Shown piece by piece: positions 7,330 through 15,725 of a stretch of 17,862 nt of DNA. The notes beneath the pieces are model-generated. The model made no database searches. It was not told the DNA's origin and saw nothing but the letters and a program-made list of their open reading frames with translations. This DNA comes from Eubacteriaceae bacterium UBA1433 (GTDB lineage: Bacteria; Bacillota; Clostridia; Eubacteriales; UBA1433): NCBI GenBank assembly GCA_002329295.1, contig DCTT01000015.1:96563-114424 (forward strand). Direction: 5' to 3'. The position numbers and the translations under genes were made by a program. Every line of letters starts with the position of its first letter. Within the stretch, counting starts at the first letter, position 1.

Positions 7330-9690
7330 GTGAAAATAAATTTATTTAAGAATTTTTCAAATACACCGCCGGACCCCAAACCAAAAAATCAATATCCTCT
7401 CATCAGCATCAGAGGAATAAATTTTTTGCCGGGTACGGAAGCTTATTTTGACATATCACGAACCAAATCCATCCTTGCCTTGGAAAATGCGATGGAAAGC
7501 GACCGCATTTTGTTTTTGAGCGCACAATACGAGAGTGAAGTAGATCTGCCCGAAGAAAAGGACATTCGCCCCTACGGCGTCTACGCCAAAATCAAACAAA
7601 TGGGCAAACTCCACGGCAATTTGGTGCGTGTTATGGTGGATATCGAAGAGAGAGGCAAAATAGAAAAATATATCCAGACCGAACCCTACTTCATTGTACA
7701 GGTTACGCCGATTAATTTGGAATATGAACATTCGGAAGCCATTGAAGTCAAAATGCGCATTGCCAAAAAACTCTTTGCGGAATATGCACAAATCAAAGGA
7801 AATCTCATTTCCAAAGAAATGGTGCATAAGATACAAAAAACCGACGACGCCAATGCCCTAATCGACTTGATCAGCGCCAATATCCCCTTTGAAGACGATG
7901 ATGCACAACTGCTTTTAGGAGAAGAAAACGTCGATACTCGCCTGGAATTGCTGAACGAAAAAATTTCCAAAGAAATCCATTTGCTCAACCTGGAACTTCG
8001 CATTATGCGCAAAGTTAAGACCAACCTGGACGATATGCAAAAGTCGGCTTTTATCAACGAACAAATTCGTGTGTTACAAGAAGAGCTGGGTGACAGAAGT
8101 CCGGAAAACATTGCCGAAGAATATCTGGCAAAGCTCCATGAATTAAATTTAAGCGAAGAGATTACCGAAAAGCTGGAAAAAGAAATTCGGCGTCTGGAGA
8201 TGATTCCGATGGGTTCTTCCGAGTCCGGCGTGATTCAAACTTACATTGAAACCATTTTGGAACTTCCTTGGAATACTTCCACTCCGGAGATGACCGATAT
8301 CAAAGAAGCCAAACAAATCCTGCACTCCGAGCATTATGCGATGGAAAAAGTCAAAGAACGCATACTGGAATATTTGGCGGTGATTACCCTTGCCAAATCT
8401 CTCAAAAGTCCCATTCTTTGCCTTGTAGGTCCTCCGGGCGTCGGCAAAACCTCTATTGCAAAATCCATTGCTCACGCCACCGGCAGAAAATATGTCCGCA
8501 TGAGTCTGGGCGGCATTCGGGACGAGGCTGAAATCCGCGGACATCGCCGCACTTATATCGGCTCTATGCCCGGAAGAATTATTTCCAACATCAAACAGGC
8601 CGGCACCAATAACCCGTTGTTTTTATTGGATGAAATTGACAAAATCGCCAAAGACTTTCGCGGAGACCCTGCCGCGGCTTTATTGGAAGCATTGGATCCG
8701 GAACAAAACTTCGCCTTTGTCGACAACTATTTGGAAATACCCTTCGACTTATCCAATGTAATGTTTATCACAACGGCCAATACACTGAGCACCATTCCCG
8801 AACCCCTGCTGGACAGAATGGAGATCTTGGAAGTGGACGGCTATATTGCCGAAGACAAACTGCATATCGCCAAACAATTTTTGATTCCAAAACAAATCCT
8901 TCAACACGGACTGCAGGAACAACAGCTCACCATCGACGATGAGGCCATTCGGGATATCATCAACAAATATACCTCTGAATCCGGCGTTCGTGAACTGGAT
9001 CGCAAAATATCCAAAATTTGCCGCCAGACAGCGCGCAAGATATTGGAGGAAGAAACTGACAGCGTTACGGTTACGAAGGATAATTTGGAAGAATACCTTT
9101 CAAGACCGATGCATCGCTACGATATTATGACCGATGAAAAAAACGTCGGCATTGTCAACGGGCTTGCCTGGACCAAAAACGGCGGAGATACGCTCAAAGC
9201 CGAAGCCGTGGTTACCAAGGGCAAAGGCAATCTGGTTCTCACCGGTCAGTTGGGAGATGTCATGAAAGAATCTGCCCAGGCTGCTCTGAGCATGATTCGC
9301 GCCCACGTCGAAACCTTCGGCATCGACTATGATCAATTGTTAAAAAACGATATTCATATCCACTTCCCGGAAGGCGCCATCCCCAAGGACGGCCCTTCCG
9401 CAGGCATTGCCATCAGCACCGCCATGATTTCTGCACTCAAAAATCAGGGTGTCAGCGAACGCATCGCCATGACCGGCGAAATCACATTGAGCGGTCGCAT
9501 TTTGCCCGTCGGCGGGTTGCGCGAAAAACTTTTGGCAGCCTACAGAGCCCAAGTGAAACATGTATTGCTCCCCAAGTTAAACGAACCCGACTTAAACGAG
9601 ATACCGAAAAGCATCTTAGATCATTTGCAAATCCATTTCGTTTCACATATTACGGAAGTGTATCAAATCGTGTTTGAGCAAGAACTATGA
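7330..9690 (+). CDS. lon: ATP-dependent serine protease Lon (LonA)
   Basis: Lon unfolds and degrades damaged and regulatory proteins in the cytoplasm. The 786-residue protein has the N-terminal substrate-binding LAN domain (about 20-205), a coiled-coil linker, an AAA+ module and a C-terminal protease domain. The AAA+ module has Walker A GPPGVGKTS (367-375) and Walker B LFLLDEID. The protease domain holds catalytic Ser690 in DGPSAG and Lys733 in GGLREK, exactly 43 residues apart as in E. coli Lon. The start is GTG at 7330-7332, with AAGGAA nine bases upstream; no better ATG lies nearby. It overlaps ysxC by ATGA, the usual lon-ysxC arrangement of Firmicutes. All key residues are intact. Confidence 0.98.
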   Translation: MKINLFKNFSNTPPDPKPKNQYPLISIRGINFLPGTEAYFDISRTKSILALENAMESDRILFLSAQYESEVDLPEEKDIRPYGVYAKIKQMGKLHGNLVRVMVDIEERGKIEKYIQTEPYFIVQVTPINLEYEHSEAIEVKMRIAKKLFAEYAQIKGNLISKEMVHKIQKTDDANALIDLISANIPFEDDDAQLLLGEENVDTRLELLNEKISKEIHLLNLELRIMRKVKTNLDDMQKSAFINEQIRVLQEELGDRSPENIAEEYLAKLHELNLSEEITEKLEKEIRRLEMIPMGSSESGVIQTYIETILELPWNTSTPEMTDIKEAKQILHSEHYAMEKVKERILEYLAVITLAKSLKSPILCLVGPPGVGKTSIAKSIAHATGRKYVRMSLGGIRDEAEIRGHRRTYIGSMPGRIISNIKQAGTNNPLFLLDEIDKIAKDFRGDPAAALLEALDPEQNFAFVDNYLEIPFDLSNVMFITTANTLSTIPEPLLDRMEILEVDGYIAEDKLHIAKQFLIPKQILQHGLQEQQLTIDDEAIRDIINKYTSESGVRELDRKISKICRQTARKILEEETDSVTVTKDNLEEYLSRPMHRYDIMTDEKNVGIVNGLAWTKNGGDTLKAEAVVTKGKGNLVLTGQLGDVMKESAQAALSMIRAHVETFGIDYDQLLKNDIHIHFPEGAIPKDGPSAGIAISTAMISALKNQGVSERIAMTGEITLSGRILPVGGLREKLLAAYRAQVKHVLLPKLNEPDLNEIPKSILDHLQIHFVSHITEVYQIVFEQEL

Positions 9691-10286
9691 AAATAAAAAC
9701 AGCCGTCTACGTCAAAAGTGCGGCACTTGCTTCTCAGTTTATTGAAGACAATCTCTATAAAATAGCGCTGGTGGGTCGTTCCAACGTAGGCAAATCCTCT
9801 TTTATCAATTCTTTGGTCAATCGGCGAAAACTTGCGCACACTTCTTCTTCACCGGGCAAAACGCAAACCGCCAACTATTATTTAATCAATGACCTGTTCT
9901 ATTTGGTAGATTTGCCCGGATACGGCTATGCCAAACGTGACAAAACCACGCGAGCCGCCTTCGGAAAGCTGATTGAAAACTATTTGCTTCAATTTCGCCC
10001 GCAAGTCGTCATGCAACTCATTGACTGCCGACACGATCCTACCGAAAACGACAAAATGATGTATGAATGGTTGACATACCATTTTTATACTCCCTATATA
10101 TTGTTGACAAAGGCTGATAAAATCAGTAAAAATCAAATGAACAAGGCGCTAAAAACCGCAAAAGAATATTTTCCCGACACACCTCATCCCGCTATTCTGT
10201 ATTCCGCACAATCGGGTCAAGGAAAAGAAGAAGTACTTCGCCTGTTACACTCTCTTACTGCTGCTAATCAATCCAATGAATCGTAA
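9687..10286 (+). CDS. ysxC: Ribosome biogenesis GTPase YsxC/EngB (YihA family)
   Basis: This GTP-binding protein is needed for late assembly of the 50S ribosomal subunit in Bacillus. The 199-residue length is typical. Motifs are G1 GRSNVGKS (30-37), the switch I region SSSPGKTQTANYY, G3 DLPGYGYA (75-82), G4 TKAD (141-144) and a G5-like SAQSGQG near 183. The start ATG overlaps the lon stop, and the ribosome site is weak, so translation probably depends on coupling to lon. A strong terminator follows five bases after the stop. Confidence 0.97.
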   Translation: MKIKTAVYVKSAALASQFIEDNLYKIALVGRSNVGKSSFINSLVNRRKLAHTSSSPGKTQTANYYLINDLFYLVDLPGYGYAKRDKTTRAAFGKLIENYLLQFRPQVVMQLIDCRHDPTENDKMMYEWLTYHFYTPYILLTKADKISKNQMNKALKTAKEYFPDTPHPAILYSAQSGQGKEEVLRLLHSLTAANQSNES

Positions 10287-10290
10287 AATA

Positions 10291-10316
10291 AAAAAAAGCG
10301 CCATGGCGCTTTTTTT
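10291..10316. terminator. Bidirectional intrinsic terminator between ysxC and the ABC operon
   Basis: This is a perfect 26-base palindrome: seven A, AGCGCC-type GC stem centred on CCATGG, and seven T. It reads as stem plus U-run in both directions. It therefore ends the plus-strand lon-ysxC unit and the minus-strand permease operon that converges on it (stop at 10327). The six-pair GC-rich core has almost no loop in the strict palindrome, so the real hairpin probably opens the central ATs. Confidence 0.9.
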
Positions 10317-10326
10317 GTTGATGTTG

Positions 10327-11253
10327 CTATCTTTCTTCCCGAAAATACGGGTTGGATAAATCCGCCGGCGGCATATCTTCTTTTTTATTTTTGCGCGTAC
10401 TGATAATGACAATGAAAATCGTCGCCGCATAGGGCAACATATCAATCAGATATTGCGAAATGTGTATTCCCACGCTTTGCAGGCGAAATCCCAAAATATT
10501 AAGCCCGCCAAACAAATAAGAGCCAACCAATGCTTTAATCGGATTCCAGGAAGCAAAAATAACCAAAGCTACGGCAATCCACCCTCTTCCGGCAATAATG
10601 TTTTCTTGCCAAACCGGTACCGTCACAAGAGATAAATATGCACCACCCAGCGCACACAGTGCACCGCCTATAATGATGTGAACATACTTATACAAATTGA
10701 CAGGAATTCCCGAAGCATCTGCCGAGGCGGCGCTTTCTCCTACCGAACGCAAATTGAGACCTTTTTTCGTTTTATATAAGTAAATCGATGTGGCAACAAC
10801 AACCACATAACCAAAGTAGACAAAAATATCCTGTTTAAAAAAAATCGGTCCGATAAAAGGAATGCTCGAAAGTCCCGGAATAGCAATGACTTGAAAAAAC
10901 TCTTTGATGGAATAGGGCAACACTGCACCCATCACGCTGCTGCCTACAAAGGAGGCAAACCCCTGACCGAAGATGGTCAACGTAAGACCGGTTACCACTT
11001 GATTGACACGAAGAGACACCGTGAGTACGGCAAAAATCAACGAGCCCACACTGCCTGCAGCCAAAGCACCTAAACATGCCAAAACAGGACTGCCTGTCCG
11101 ATAGCCGACAAGAAAACCGATGACCGCCCCCATCACCATCAAACCTTCCACCCCAAGGTTCAAGTTACCTGCTTTTTCCGTAATCAGCTCTCCTACCGTG
11201 GCAAACAACAAAGGGGTACCTGCGATTACCGCTGCCGCCAAAAAGCCTTCCAT
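10327..11253 (-). CDS. ABC transporter permease, nucleoside/purine uptake type (NupQ/YufQ-like)
   Basis: This is an integral membrane subunit of a BMP-dependent importer. The 308 residues are mostly hydrophobic, with about eight to nine membrane segments. It carries the family hallmark near the N-terminus, TPLLFATVGELITEKAGNLNLGVEGLMVMGA, which in these permeases precedes the contact with the ATPase. The GRGWIAVALVIFASWNP block is also typical of the purine/ribonucleoside group. ATG at 11251-11253 overlaps the previous permease's stop by one base (TAATG) and has AAGGGGG before it. It pairs with the next gene to form the heteromeric channel. Transport of nucleosides is inferred from B. subtilis NupNOPQ and from the nearby xpt. 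Confidence 0.9.
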   Translation of the reverse strand: MEGFLAAAVIAGTPLLFATVGELITEKAGNLNLGVEGLMVMGAVIGFLVGYRTGSPVLACLGALAAGSVGSLIFAVLTVSLRVNQVVTGLTLTIFGQGFASFVGSSVMGAVLPYSIKEFFQVIAIPGLSSIPFIGPIFFKQDIFVYFGYVVVVATSIYLYKTKKGLNLRSVGESAASADASGIPVNLYKYVHIIIGGALCALGGAYLSLVTVPVWQENIIAGRGWIAVALVIFASWNPIKALVGSYLFGGLNILGFRLQSVGIHISQYLIDMLPYAATIFIVIISTRKNKKEDMPPADLSNPYFREER

Positions 11254-12326
11254 TATGCAACCCCCTTTGCTTTTTTAAAGTGAAAACTGACTTTGTATTG
11301 CAGAAAAAATTCACTGCTGAGCACAAAGAACAATAAAATTCCTTGAATCATGTCGGCAACAGCAGCCGGAATTTGCATGGATATCTGAATATAAGCGCCT
11401 CCCTGCAACAACACTGCAAAGGCGATACATACAAATAAAGAAGCCAGCGCATTGAGCCTGGAGAGCCATGCCGTGATGATTGCCGTAAAGCCCATTCCCG
11501 CCGACAACGAATAAGTCAACGTCTTTTCAATGGCGGAAGCCTGAATCATCCCTGTAAGCCCGCAAAGTCCGCCTGAAATCAACATCGCCGTAATAATAAT
11601 TGATTGAATGTTCATTCCTGCATAGCGAGCAGTATCAATGCTCTCGCCCACCACTGAAACTTCATATCCTTTTTTTGTATAATTCATAAAGAGAAAGATT
11701 GCCACAGTAAGCAGCAATGCAATGATCCATCCGATATGCAATCCAAACACATTGGGTAAAACAGCATTTTGCGTAAAGTCCGCCACTTTCGGAAATCCCT
11801 TTGAGCCGGGGTCACGCCAGGGACCATATTGAAGGTAAGTGACAAATTTAATGGCAAGATAATTGAGCATCAACGTAAAAATCGTTTCATTTGTCCCCAT
11901 TTTTGCTTTGAAAAAAGCAGGGATAAAGGCCCATAATCCGCCGCCGATTACGGCTGCTATACCCATGCACAACAACAAAAGCCCCCGCGGCATGTCTGGA
12001 AAATTCAGCGCAACAACAGAGGCGGCCAGTGCACCCATCATAATCTGACCTTCTCCACCAATATTCCAAAACTTCATTTTGAACGCAATAATGATTCCTA
12101 ACGTAGTAATCGTCAACGGCACTGCCTTCAGCACTGTCTGTGTAAGACGAATTTTGCTGCCTAACGCTCCTTTGATTATTTCACCGAATGTAACGAACGG
12201 ATGAAAACCCAAAAGCAAAATGACCAGCCCGGCGCACAAAACAGACAGCACAACGGCAACAATGCGAATCAACCATGCCTTTTTTGCCGGTATCTCTTCT
12301 CTTTTTTTTAAACTAAACCATTTCAT
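11253..12326 (-). CDS. ABC transporter permease, nucleoside/purine uptake type (NupP/YufP-like)
   Basis: This is the second membrane subunit of the importer. I choose the ATG at 12324-12326 (357 residues): it overlaps the ATPase stop by ATGA and has AGAGGTG seven bases upstream. An upstream in-frame start near 12368 would overlap the ATPase by 46 bases and adds a polar, unconserved MDDGRGKNEARGAG. The protein has a short cytoplasmic N-terminus (KKREEIPAKKA) and then about eight to ten membrane segments. The conserved central block is IIAFKMKFWNIGGEGQIMMGALAA, the counterpart of the NLGVEG block in the other permease. ISGGLCGLTGMIQ is also typical. Confidence 0.9.
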   Translation of the reverse strand: MKWFSLKKREEIPAKKAWLIRIVAVVLSVLCAGLVILLLGFHPFVTFGEIIKGALGSKIRLTQTVLKAVPLTITTLGIIIAFKMKFWNIGGEGQIMMGALAASVVALNFPDMPRGLLLLCMGIAAVIGGGLWAFIPAFFKAKMGTNETIFTLMLNYLAIKFVTYLQYGPWRDPGSKGFPKVADFTQNAVLPNVFGLHIGWIIALLLTVAIFLFMNYTKKGYEVSVVGESIDTARYAGMNIQSIIITAMLISGGLCGLTGMIQASAIEKTLTYSLSAGMGFTAIITAWLSRLNALASLFVCIAFAVLLQGGAYIQISMQIPAAVADMIQGILLFFVLSSEFFLQYKVSFHFKKAKGVA

Positions 12327-13846
12327 GCCCGCACCTCTTGCTTCATTTTTCCCCCTGCCATCATCCAACCGATTTCTTCTTTCGTCACCTGCGAAGGATC
12401 TACCGTCCCCATCATCTCACCGCCGCAAAAGACCATCACCCGATCACACAAATCCATCAACACATCCAAATCTTCACCGATAAACAAAATCCCGACTCCT
12501 TTTTTCTTTTGTTCATTCAGCAAATCATAAATCGTGAGCGATGCACCGATATCCAAGCCGCGAACGGGATAAGCGGTAATTAACACACGGGGATCCGAGT
12601 CAATTTCTCTGCCCAAAAGCACCTTCTGTATATTGCCTCCGGACAACTTTTTCACAGGGCAAAAAATACCCGGTGTTTGAATATCCAGCTTGTCGACAAT
12701 ACGGTTTGCTTTTTCGTAATATCGGCTTCGTTTTAAAAACAGACCCGGTGCATTTTGATAATCTTTTAAAATGATATTGTCCACAATATCCATACTTCCT
12801 ATCAACCCCATACCCAACCTGTCTTCAGGGATAAACCCCATGCGAATACCCAACCTGATAATTTCTTGCGGCGTTTTTCCTAAAATGTTTTCGCCTTCAA
12901 AAAAAATACGTCCTTTTTCGGCAGGGTTCAACCCGGCAATGGTCTCGCAAAGTTCTTTTTGCCCGCTGCCCGCCACGCCGGCCACACCCAATATTTCGCT
13001 GCTGTAAAGTGAGAACGATATGTCTGTGAGTGCATGTTTTTTCTCTTGATTCATCACATACAACCCGTCTACTTCCAGCAAAAGTTTTTTGTTTTCAATC
13101 GTTTCTTTTGTGATGGCCAAGTCAATTTTTTTGCCTACCATCATTTCTATTAAAGTCTGAACCTCAACCTCTTTGGTATTGACGGTACCGACCGATTTTC
13201 CTTTTCTCAGCACTGTGACGCGATCGCTGATTTCCATAACCTCATTGAGCTTATGGGTGATAATAATAATGGCGCATCCCTGCTCTTTCATGTTGCGAAT
13301 AATTTCAAAAAGACGTTTGGTTTCCTGCGGGGTCAATACTGCCGTCGGCTCATCCATAATCAATATTTTAGCGCCGCGATATAATACTTTGATAATTTCG
13401 AGAGATTCTTTTTCTCCCACCGACATTTCATACACTTTTTTGTTGGGGTTCACGTCAAGTCCATATTGATCGCTTAATTTTTTGATTTCCTGCGTCAGCT
13501 TTTTCCGCTTTATAAAAGTGCCTTGCCTGTCACCGAGAATAATATTTTCTTGCGCGCTTAAAACATCAACCAACTTAAAGTGTTGATGAATCATGCCGAT
13601 TCCTTTTTTAATGGAGTCCTTAGGCGAAGCAAAGCGAACTTCTTCACCGTATACAGAAATGAAACCGCTGTCGGGCATATAAATACCCGACAGCATGTTC
13701 ACCAATGTGCTTTTTCCTGCACCGTTTTCACCGAGCAGCGCATGGATTTCGCCATTATATACTGTTAAATTCACGTCTTCATTCGCTTTTACGGACCCAA
13801 AAGCTTTGCTGATGCCCTTCATTTCAATAGCTTTTACAGGTTCCAT
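12323..13846 (-). CDS. ABC transporter ATP-binding protein with two nucleotide-binding domains (NupO/YufO-like)
   Basis: This ATPase powers the BMP-dependent importer. The 507 residues contain two ABC domains. The first has Walker A GENGAGKST (39-47), the signature-like MSVGEKES (141-148) and Walker B LIMDEPT (162-168). The second has a degenerate Walker A region (GVAGVAGSGQKEL) and a good signature LSGGNIQK (401-408). Its Walker B is altered to VLITAYPVRGLD (421-432), with Asp-Glu replaced by Ala-Tyr. Only one site should hydrolyse ATP, as is usual in this family and in sugar ATPases of the RbsA type. A ribosome site AAAGGT precedes the ATG. It starts 14 bases after the lipoprotein gene and overlaps the permease gene by four. 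Confidence 0.94.
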   Translation of the reverse strand: MEPVKAIEMKGISKAFGSVKANEDVNLTVYNGEIHALLGENGAGKSTLVNMLSGIYMPDSGFISVYGEEVRFASPKDSIKKGIGMIHQHFKLVDVLSAQENIILGDRQGTFIKRKKLTQEIKKLSDQYGLDVNPNKKVYEMSVGEKESLEIIKVLYRGAKILIMDEPTAVLTPQETKRLFEIIRNMKEQGCAIIIITHKLNEVMEISDRVTVLRKGKSVGTVNTKEVEVQTLIEMMVGKKIDLAITKETIENKKLLLEVDGLYVMNQEKKHALTDISFSLYSSEILGVAGVAGSGQKELCETIAGLNPAEKGRIFFEGENILGKTPQEIIRLGIRMGFIPEDRLGMGLIGSMDIVDNIILKDYQNAPGLFLKRSRYYEKANRIVDKLDIQTPGIFCPVKKLSGGNIQKVLLGREIDSDPRVLITAYPVRGLDIGASLTIYDLLNEQKKKGVGILFIGEDLDVLMDLCDRVMVFCGGEMMGTVDPSQVTKEEIGWMMAGGKMKQEVRA

Positions 13847-13860
13847 ATTGCACTACCTTT

Positions 13861-14964
13861 TTAGTTGTCTCTTCCGGTTACACCCTGCACGAGGTATTCC
13901 ATTTTCCAAATACCTGCACGATCCAGTGTTTCTCCCTCTTTAACAACGATATTTCCTTGGTTATCTTTAATGGGTCCCACAAAGACAGAAAATGTCCCTG
14001 CAACCATTTGTTCTTGCACTGCTTCAACTTTTTTCTTTACGTCATCCGGCACCAAACTGGTCATGGGCGCCAGTCCGACATAGCCGTCTTTCATCGTGCC
14101 GTAATAGCTCTCCGGCACATAGGTTCCGTCGATGATTTTTTCGATAGTGGGAATTAAGTATTTTTCATGATGCCAAACGGGAGCCGTCAAAAAAGATTTC
14201 GGCGCTACTTGCGAATTGTCCAAATTATACCCGACTGCATAGGCTCCTGCCTCTTGTGCCGCCAATTGCGGACCTGCCGAGTTGCAATGCTGTGTGATAA
14301 TATCACATCCTTGCGCCAACAATGATTCTGCCGCTGCTTTTTCATTCGCCGGATCATTCCAGCTGTTGATATAAACGACGCTCACGGTCACATCGGGGTT
14401 TACCGATTGTGCGCCCAAAGCAAAGGCGTTAATACCTATTTGTACTTCTGTATAAGGATAAGCTGCAACATAGCCCAATTTGTTTGTCTTGGTCATTAAG
14501 CCGGCAATCATTCCCGAAAGATATCTCGGTTCTTCCATTGCGCCAAAGTAATTGCTAAAGTTTTTGTCATTCATTTTGTATCCCGAAAAGTGGAGAAAGG
14601 TCACATCAGGATATTCTGTTGCCAATTCATCCAATGCGTCCATAAATCCAAAGCTCGTGCCAATGATAATTTTTGCTCCTTGGTCGATCATGTTTACTGC
14701 CGTACTTTTCACAGCTTGTTTTTCTTCCGCTACATTTTCAGCCACGATGGTTTTAATTTTTTTACCAAAATACTTTTCTACAGCCATGGTGCCGTTATGC
14801 TGCGCCTGACTATAGCCGCCATCGGTTTTGCTGCTGGTATAGATAAACCCAACGGTTGTGGCTTCATCTGTTTTTCCGGTGCCGCCGCCGCATCCCGTAA
14901 AAAGAATGGCCGCCGCAAAGGCCATCACCAGCAAAACAGATAACACTTTTTTTGTTTTTCTCAT
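13861..14964 (-). CDS. BMP-family substrate-binding lipoprotein (NupN/BmpA-like)
   Basis: This is the membrane-anchored receptor that hands substrate to the permeases. The 367-residue precursor starts with a lysine-rich signal peptide and a lipobox LFTGC, giving Cys25 as the lipidated first residue, followed by a Gly-rich linker. The mature part is a periplasmic-binding-protein fold of the PnrA/BMP group, with VGFIYTSSKTDGGYSQAQHNGT at its start (a purine-ring contact area in PnrA), then IIGTSFGFMDALDELA, GYVAAYPYTEV and CDIITQHCNSAG. Known relatives bind purine nucleosides (PnrA, BmpDEFG, NupN). The ribosome site AAAGGAG is strong, fitting the high level needed for a binding protein. Confidence 0.93.
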   Translation of the reverse strand: MRKTKKVLSVLLVMAFAAAILFTGCGGGTGKTDEATTVGFIYTSSKTDGGYSQAQHNGTMAVEKYFGKKIKTIVAENVAEEKQAVKSTAVNMIDQGAKIIIGTSFGFMDALDELATEYPDVTFLHFSGYKMNDKNFSNYFGAMEEPRYLSGMIAGLMTKTNKLGYVAAYPYTEVQIGINAFALGAQSVNPDVTVSVVYINSWNDPANEKAAAESLLAQGCDIITQHCNSAGPQLAAQEAGAYAVGYNLDNSQVAPKSFLTAPVWHHEKYLIPTIEKIIDGTYVPESYYGTMKDGYVGLAPMTSLVPDDVKKKVEAVQEQMVAGTFSVFVGPIKDNQGNIVVKEGETLDRAGIWKMEYLVQGVTGRDN

Positions 14965-15040
14965 CTTTTTCTCCTTTGTTTATTTTTGGGACATCTCTTT
15001 GTGATATCCATATATTGTTATCGCCCTCACAGCGAAATAA

Positions 15041-15057
15041 CCGTTTATCGAAAACGG
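15041..15057 (-). other. Small hairpin over the xpt stop codon
   Basis: CCGTTT (15041-15046) pairs with AAACGG (15052-15057) around a five-base loop; the xpt TAA lies inside it. The run that follows on the minus strand (TTATTTCGC) is too weak for a standard terminator. It might cause partial termination, or protect or process the mRNA between xpt and the lipoprotein gene. The 76-base gap after it (14965-15040) has no good promoter, so co-transcription with xpt is likely. Confidence 0.4.
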
Positions 15058-15617
15058 ATTTTACCTTCTTGCATCGAACATACCACCGCTAAAGATTCCA
15101 GTCTGATTCCTTGTTCTTTGATTTTTTCCCCGCCGCCTTGAAATTCTTTTTCAATGACGATTGCCACGCCCGCAAGCCTTGCTCCCGCCTGTTTGACAAT
15201 ATTGATCAATCCGCTGGCAGCCTCTCCGTGCGCTAAAAAATCATCTATAATCAAAATGGTATCCTCGGAATGAAGAAACTTTTTGTTTACGCGCACCATT
15301 GATATCGTACCCTTCGTAAACGATTTTACTTCTGCGCAATAATACTCATCTGTCATGGAAGAGGCTTTTTCTTTTTTTGCGAAAATAACAGGAACATCTC
15401 CCAAACAAAACGATGTCGCACAAGCCACTGCAATGCCCGAAGACTCAATGGTCAATATTTTTGTGATATTTTCTTTTTGAAAGCGTCTTGCAAACTCTTG
15501 TCCGATTTGCCGGATTAATTCGATGTCAATTTGATGGTTCAAAAAAGAATCTACTTTTAATATTTCTGTACCAAGCTCTACGCCATCCGACAGGATTCTT
15601 TGTTTTAATATTTCCAT
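15045..15617 (-). CDS. xpt: Xanthine phosphoribosyltransferase
   Basis: This enzyme converts xanthine (and guanine more slowly) plus PRPP to XMP or GMP in purine salvage. I use the ATG at 15615-15617 (190 residues, MEILKQRILSDG), which matches the usual N-terminus and has TGAGGG just before it. An upstream in-frame start at 15653 adds 12 unconserved residues. Conserved blocks are LKVDSFLNHQID (20-31), TIESSGIA (56-63) and the PRPP-binding loop ILIIDDFLAHGEA (121-133); VIEKEFQ follows at about 154-160. B. subtilis Xpt is 194 residues. It lies at the head of the probable uptake operon, tying import to salvage. Confidence 0.95.
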   Translation of the reverse strand: MEILKQRILSDGVELGTEILKVDSFLNHQIDIELIRQIGQEFARRFQKENITKILTIESSGIAVACATSFCLGDVPVIFAKKEKASSMTDEYYCAEVKSFTKGTISMVRVNKKFLHSEDTILIIDDFLAHGEAASGLINIVKQAGARLAGVAIVIEKEFQGGGEKIKEQGIRLESLAVVCSMQEGKIRFR

Positions 15618-15671
15618 ACTACCCTCAATAGGAAAATCCGTCCCCCGCTTCACACGGAATAGACACCTTGT

Positions 15672-15700
15672 ATTATAATCTTTACCGTTTCAAGTGTAAA
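15672..15700 (-). promoter_or_regulatory. Promoter of xpt and probably of the uptake operon
   Basis: On the minus strand, -35 TTTACA (15695-15700) and a perfect -10 TATAAT (15672-15677) are spaced by 17 bases. The start would be near 15665, leaving a leader of about 48 bases before the xpt ATG. That is too short for a purine riboswitch, and I see none of its conserved core. An inverted repeat CTTTAC-N10-GTAAAG (15680-15701) covers the spacer and -35 box. Confidence 0.75.
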
Positions 15701-15701
15701 G
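15680..15701. promoter_or_regulatory. Inverted repeat overlapping the xpt promoter, candidate operator
   Basis: CTTTAC (15680-15685) and GTAAAG (15696-15701) form a 22-base dyad with a 10-base centre. One arm coincides with the -35 box and the other nearly touches the -10 box, so a bound dimer would block or adjust RNA polymerase. The arms are only six bases, so chance is possible. No matching regulator is identified. Confidence 0.4.
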
Positions 15702-15725
15702 TCCACTTTTATATTTCATCGCATT

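Noticed and set aside
7456..8544. Several long minus-strand open frames across lon
   Set aside because: They are antisense to an intact lon with all catalytic residues and give Phe/Ser-rich translations typical of shadow frames.
12327..12368. Longer N-terminus for the first permease
   Set aside because: It would overlap the ATPase by 46 bases and adds polar residues; the ATG at 12326 has a good ribosome site and a four-base coupling overlap.
15618..15725. Purine riboswitch before xpt
   Set aside because: The promoter lies only about 55 bases before the start codon, and the leader lacks the conserved three-way-junction core.
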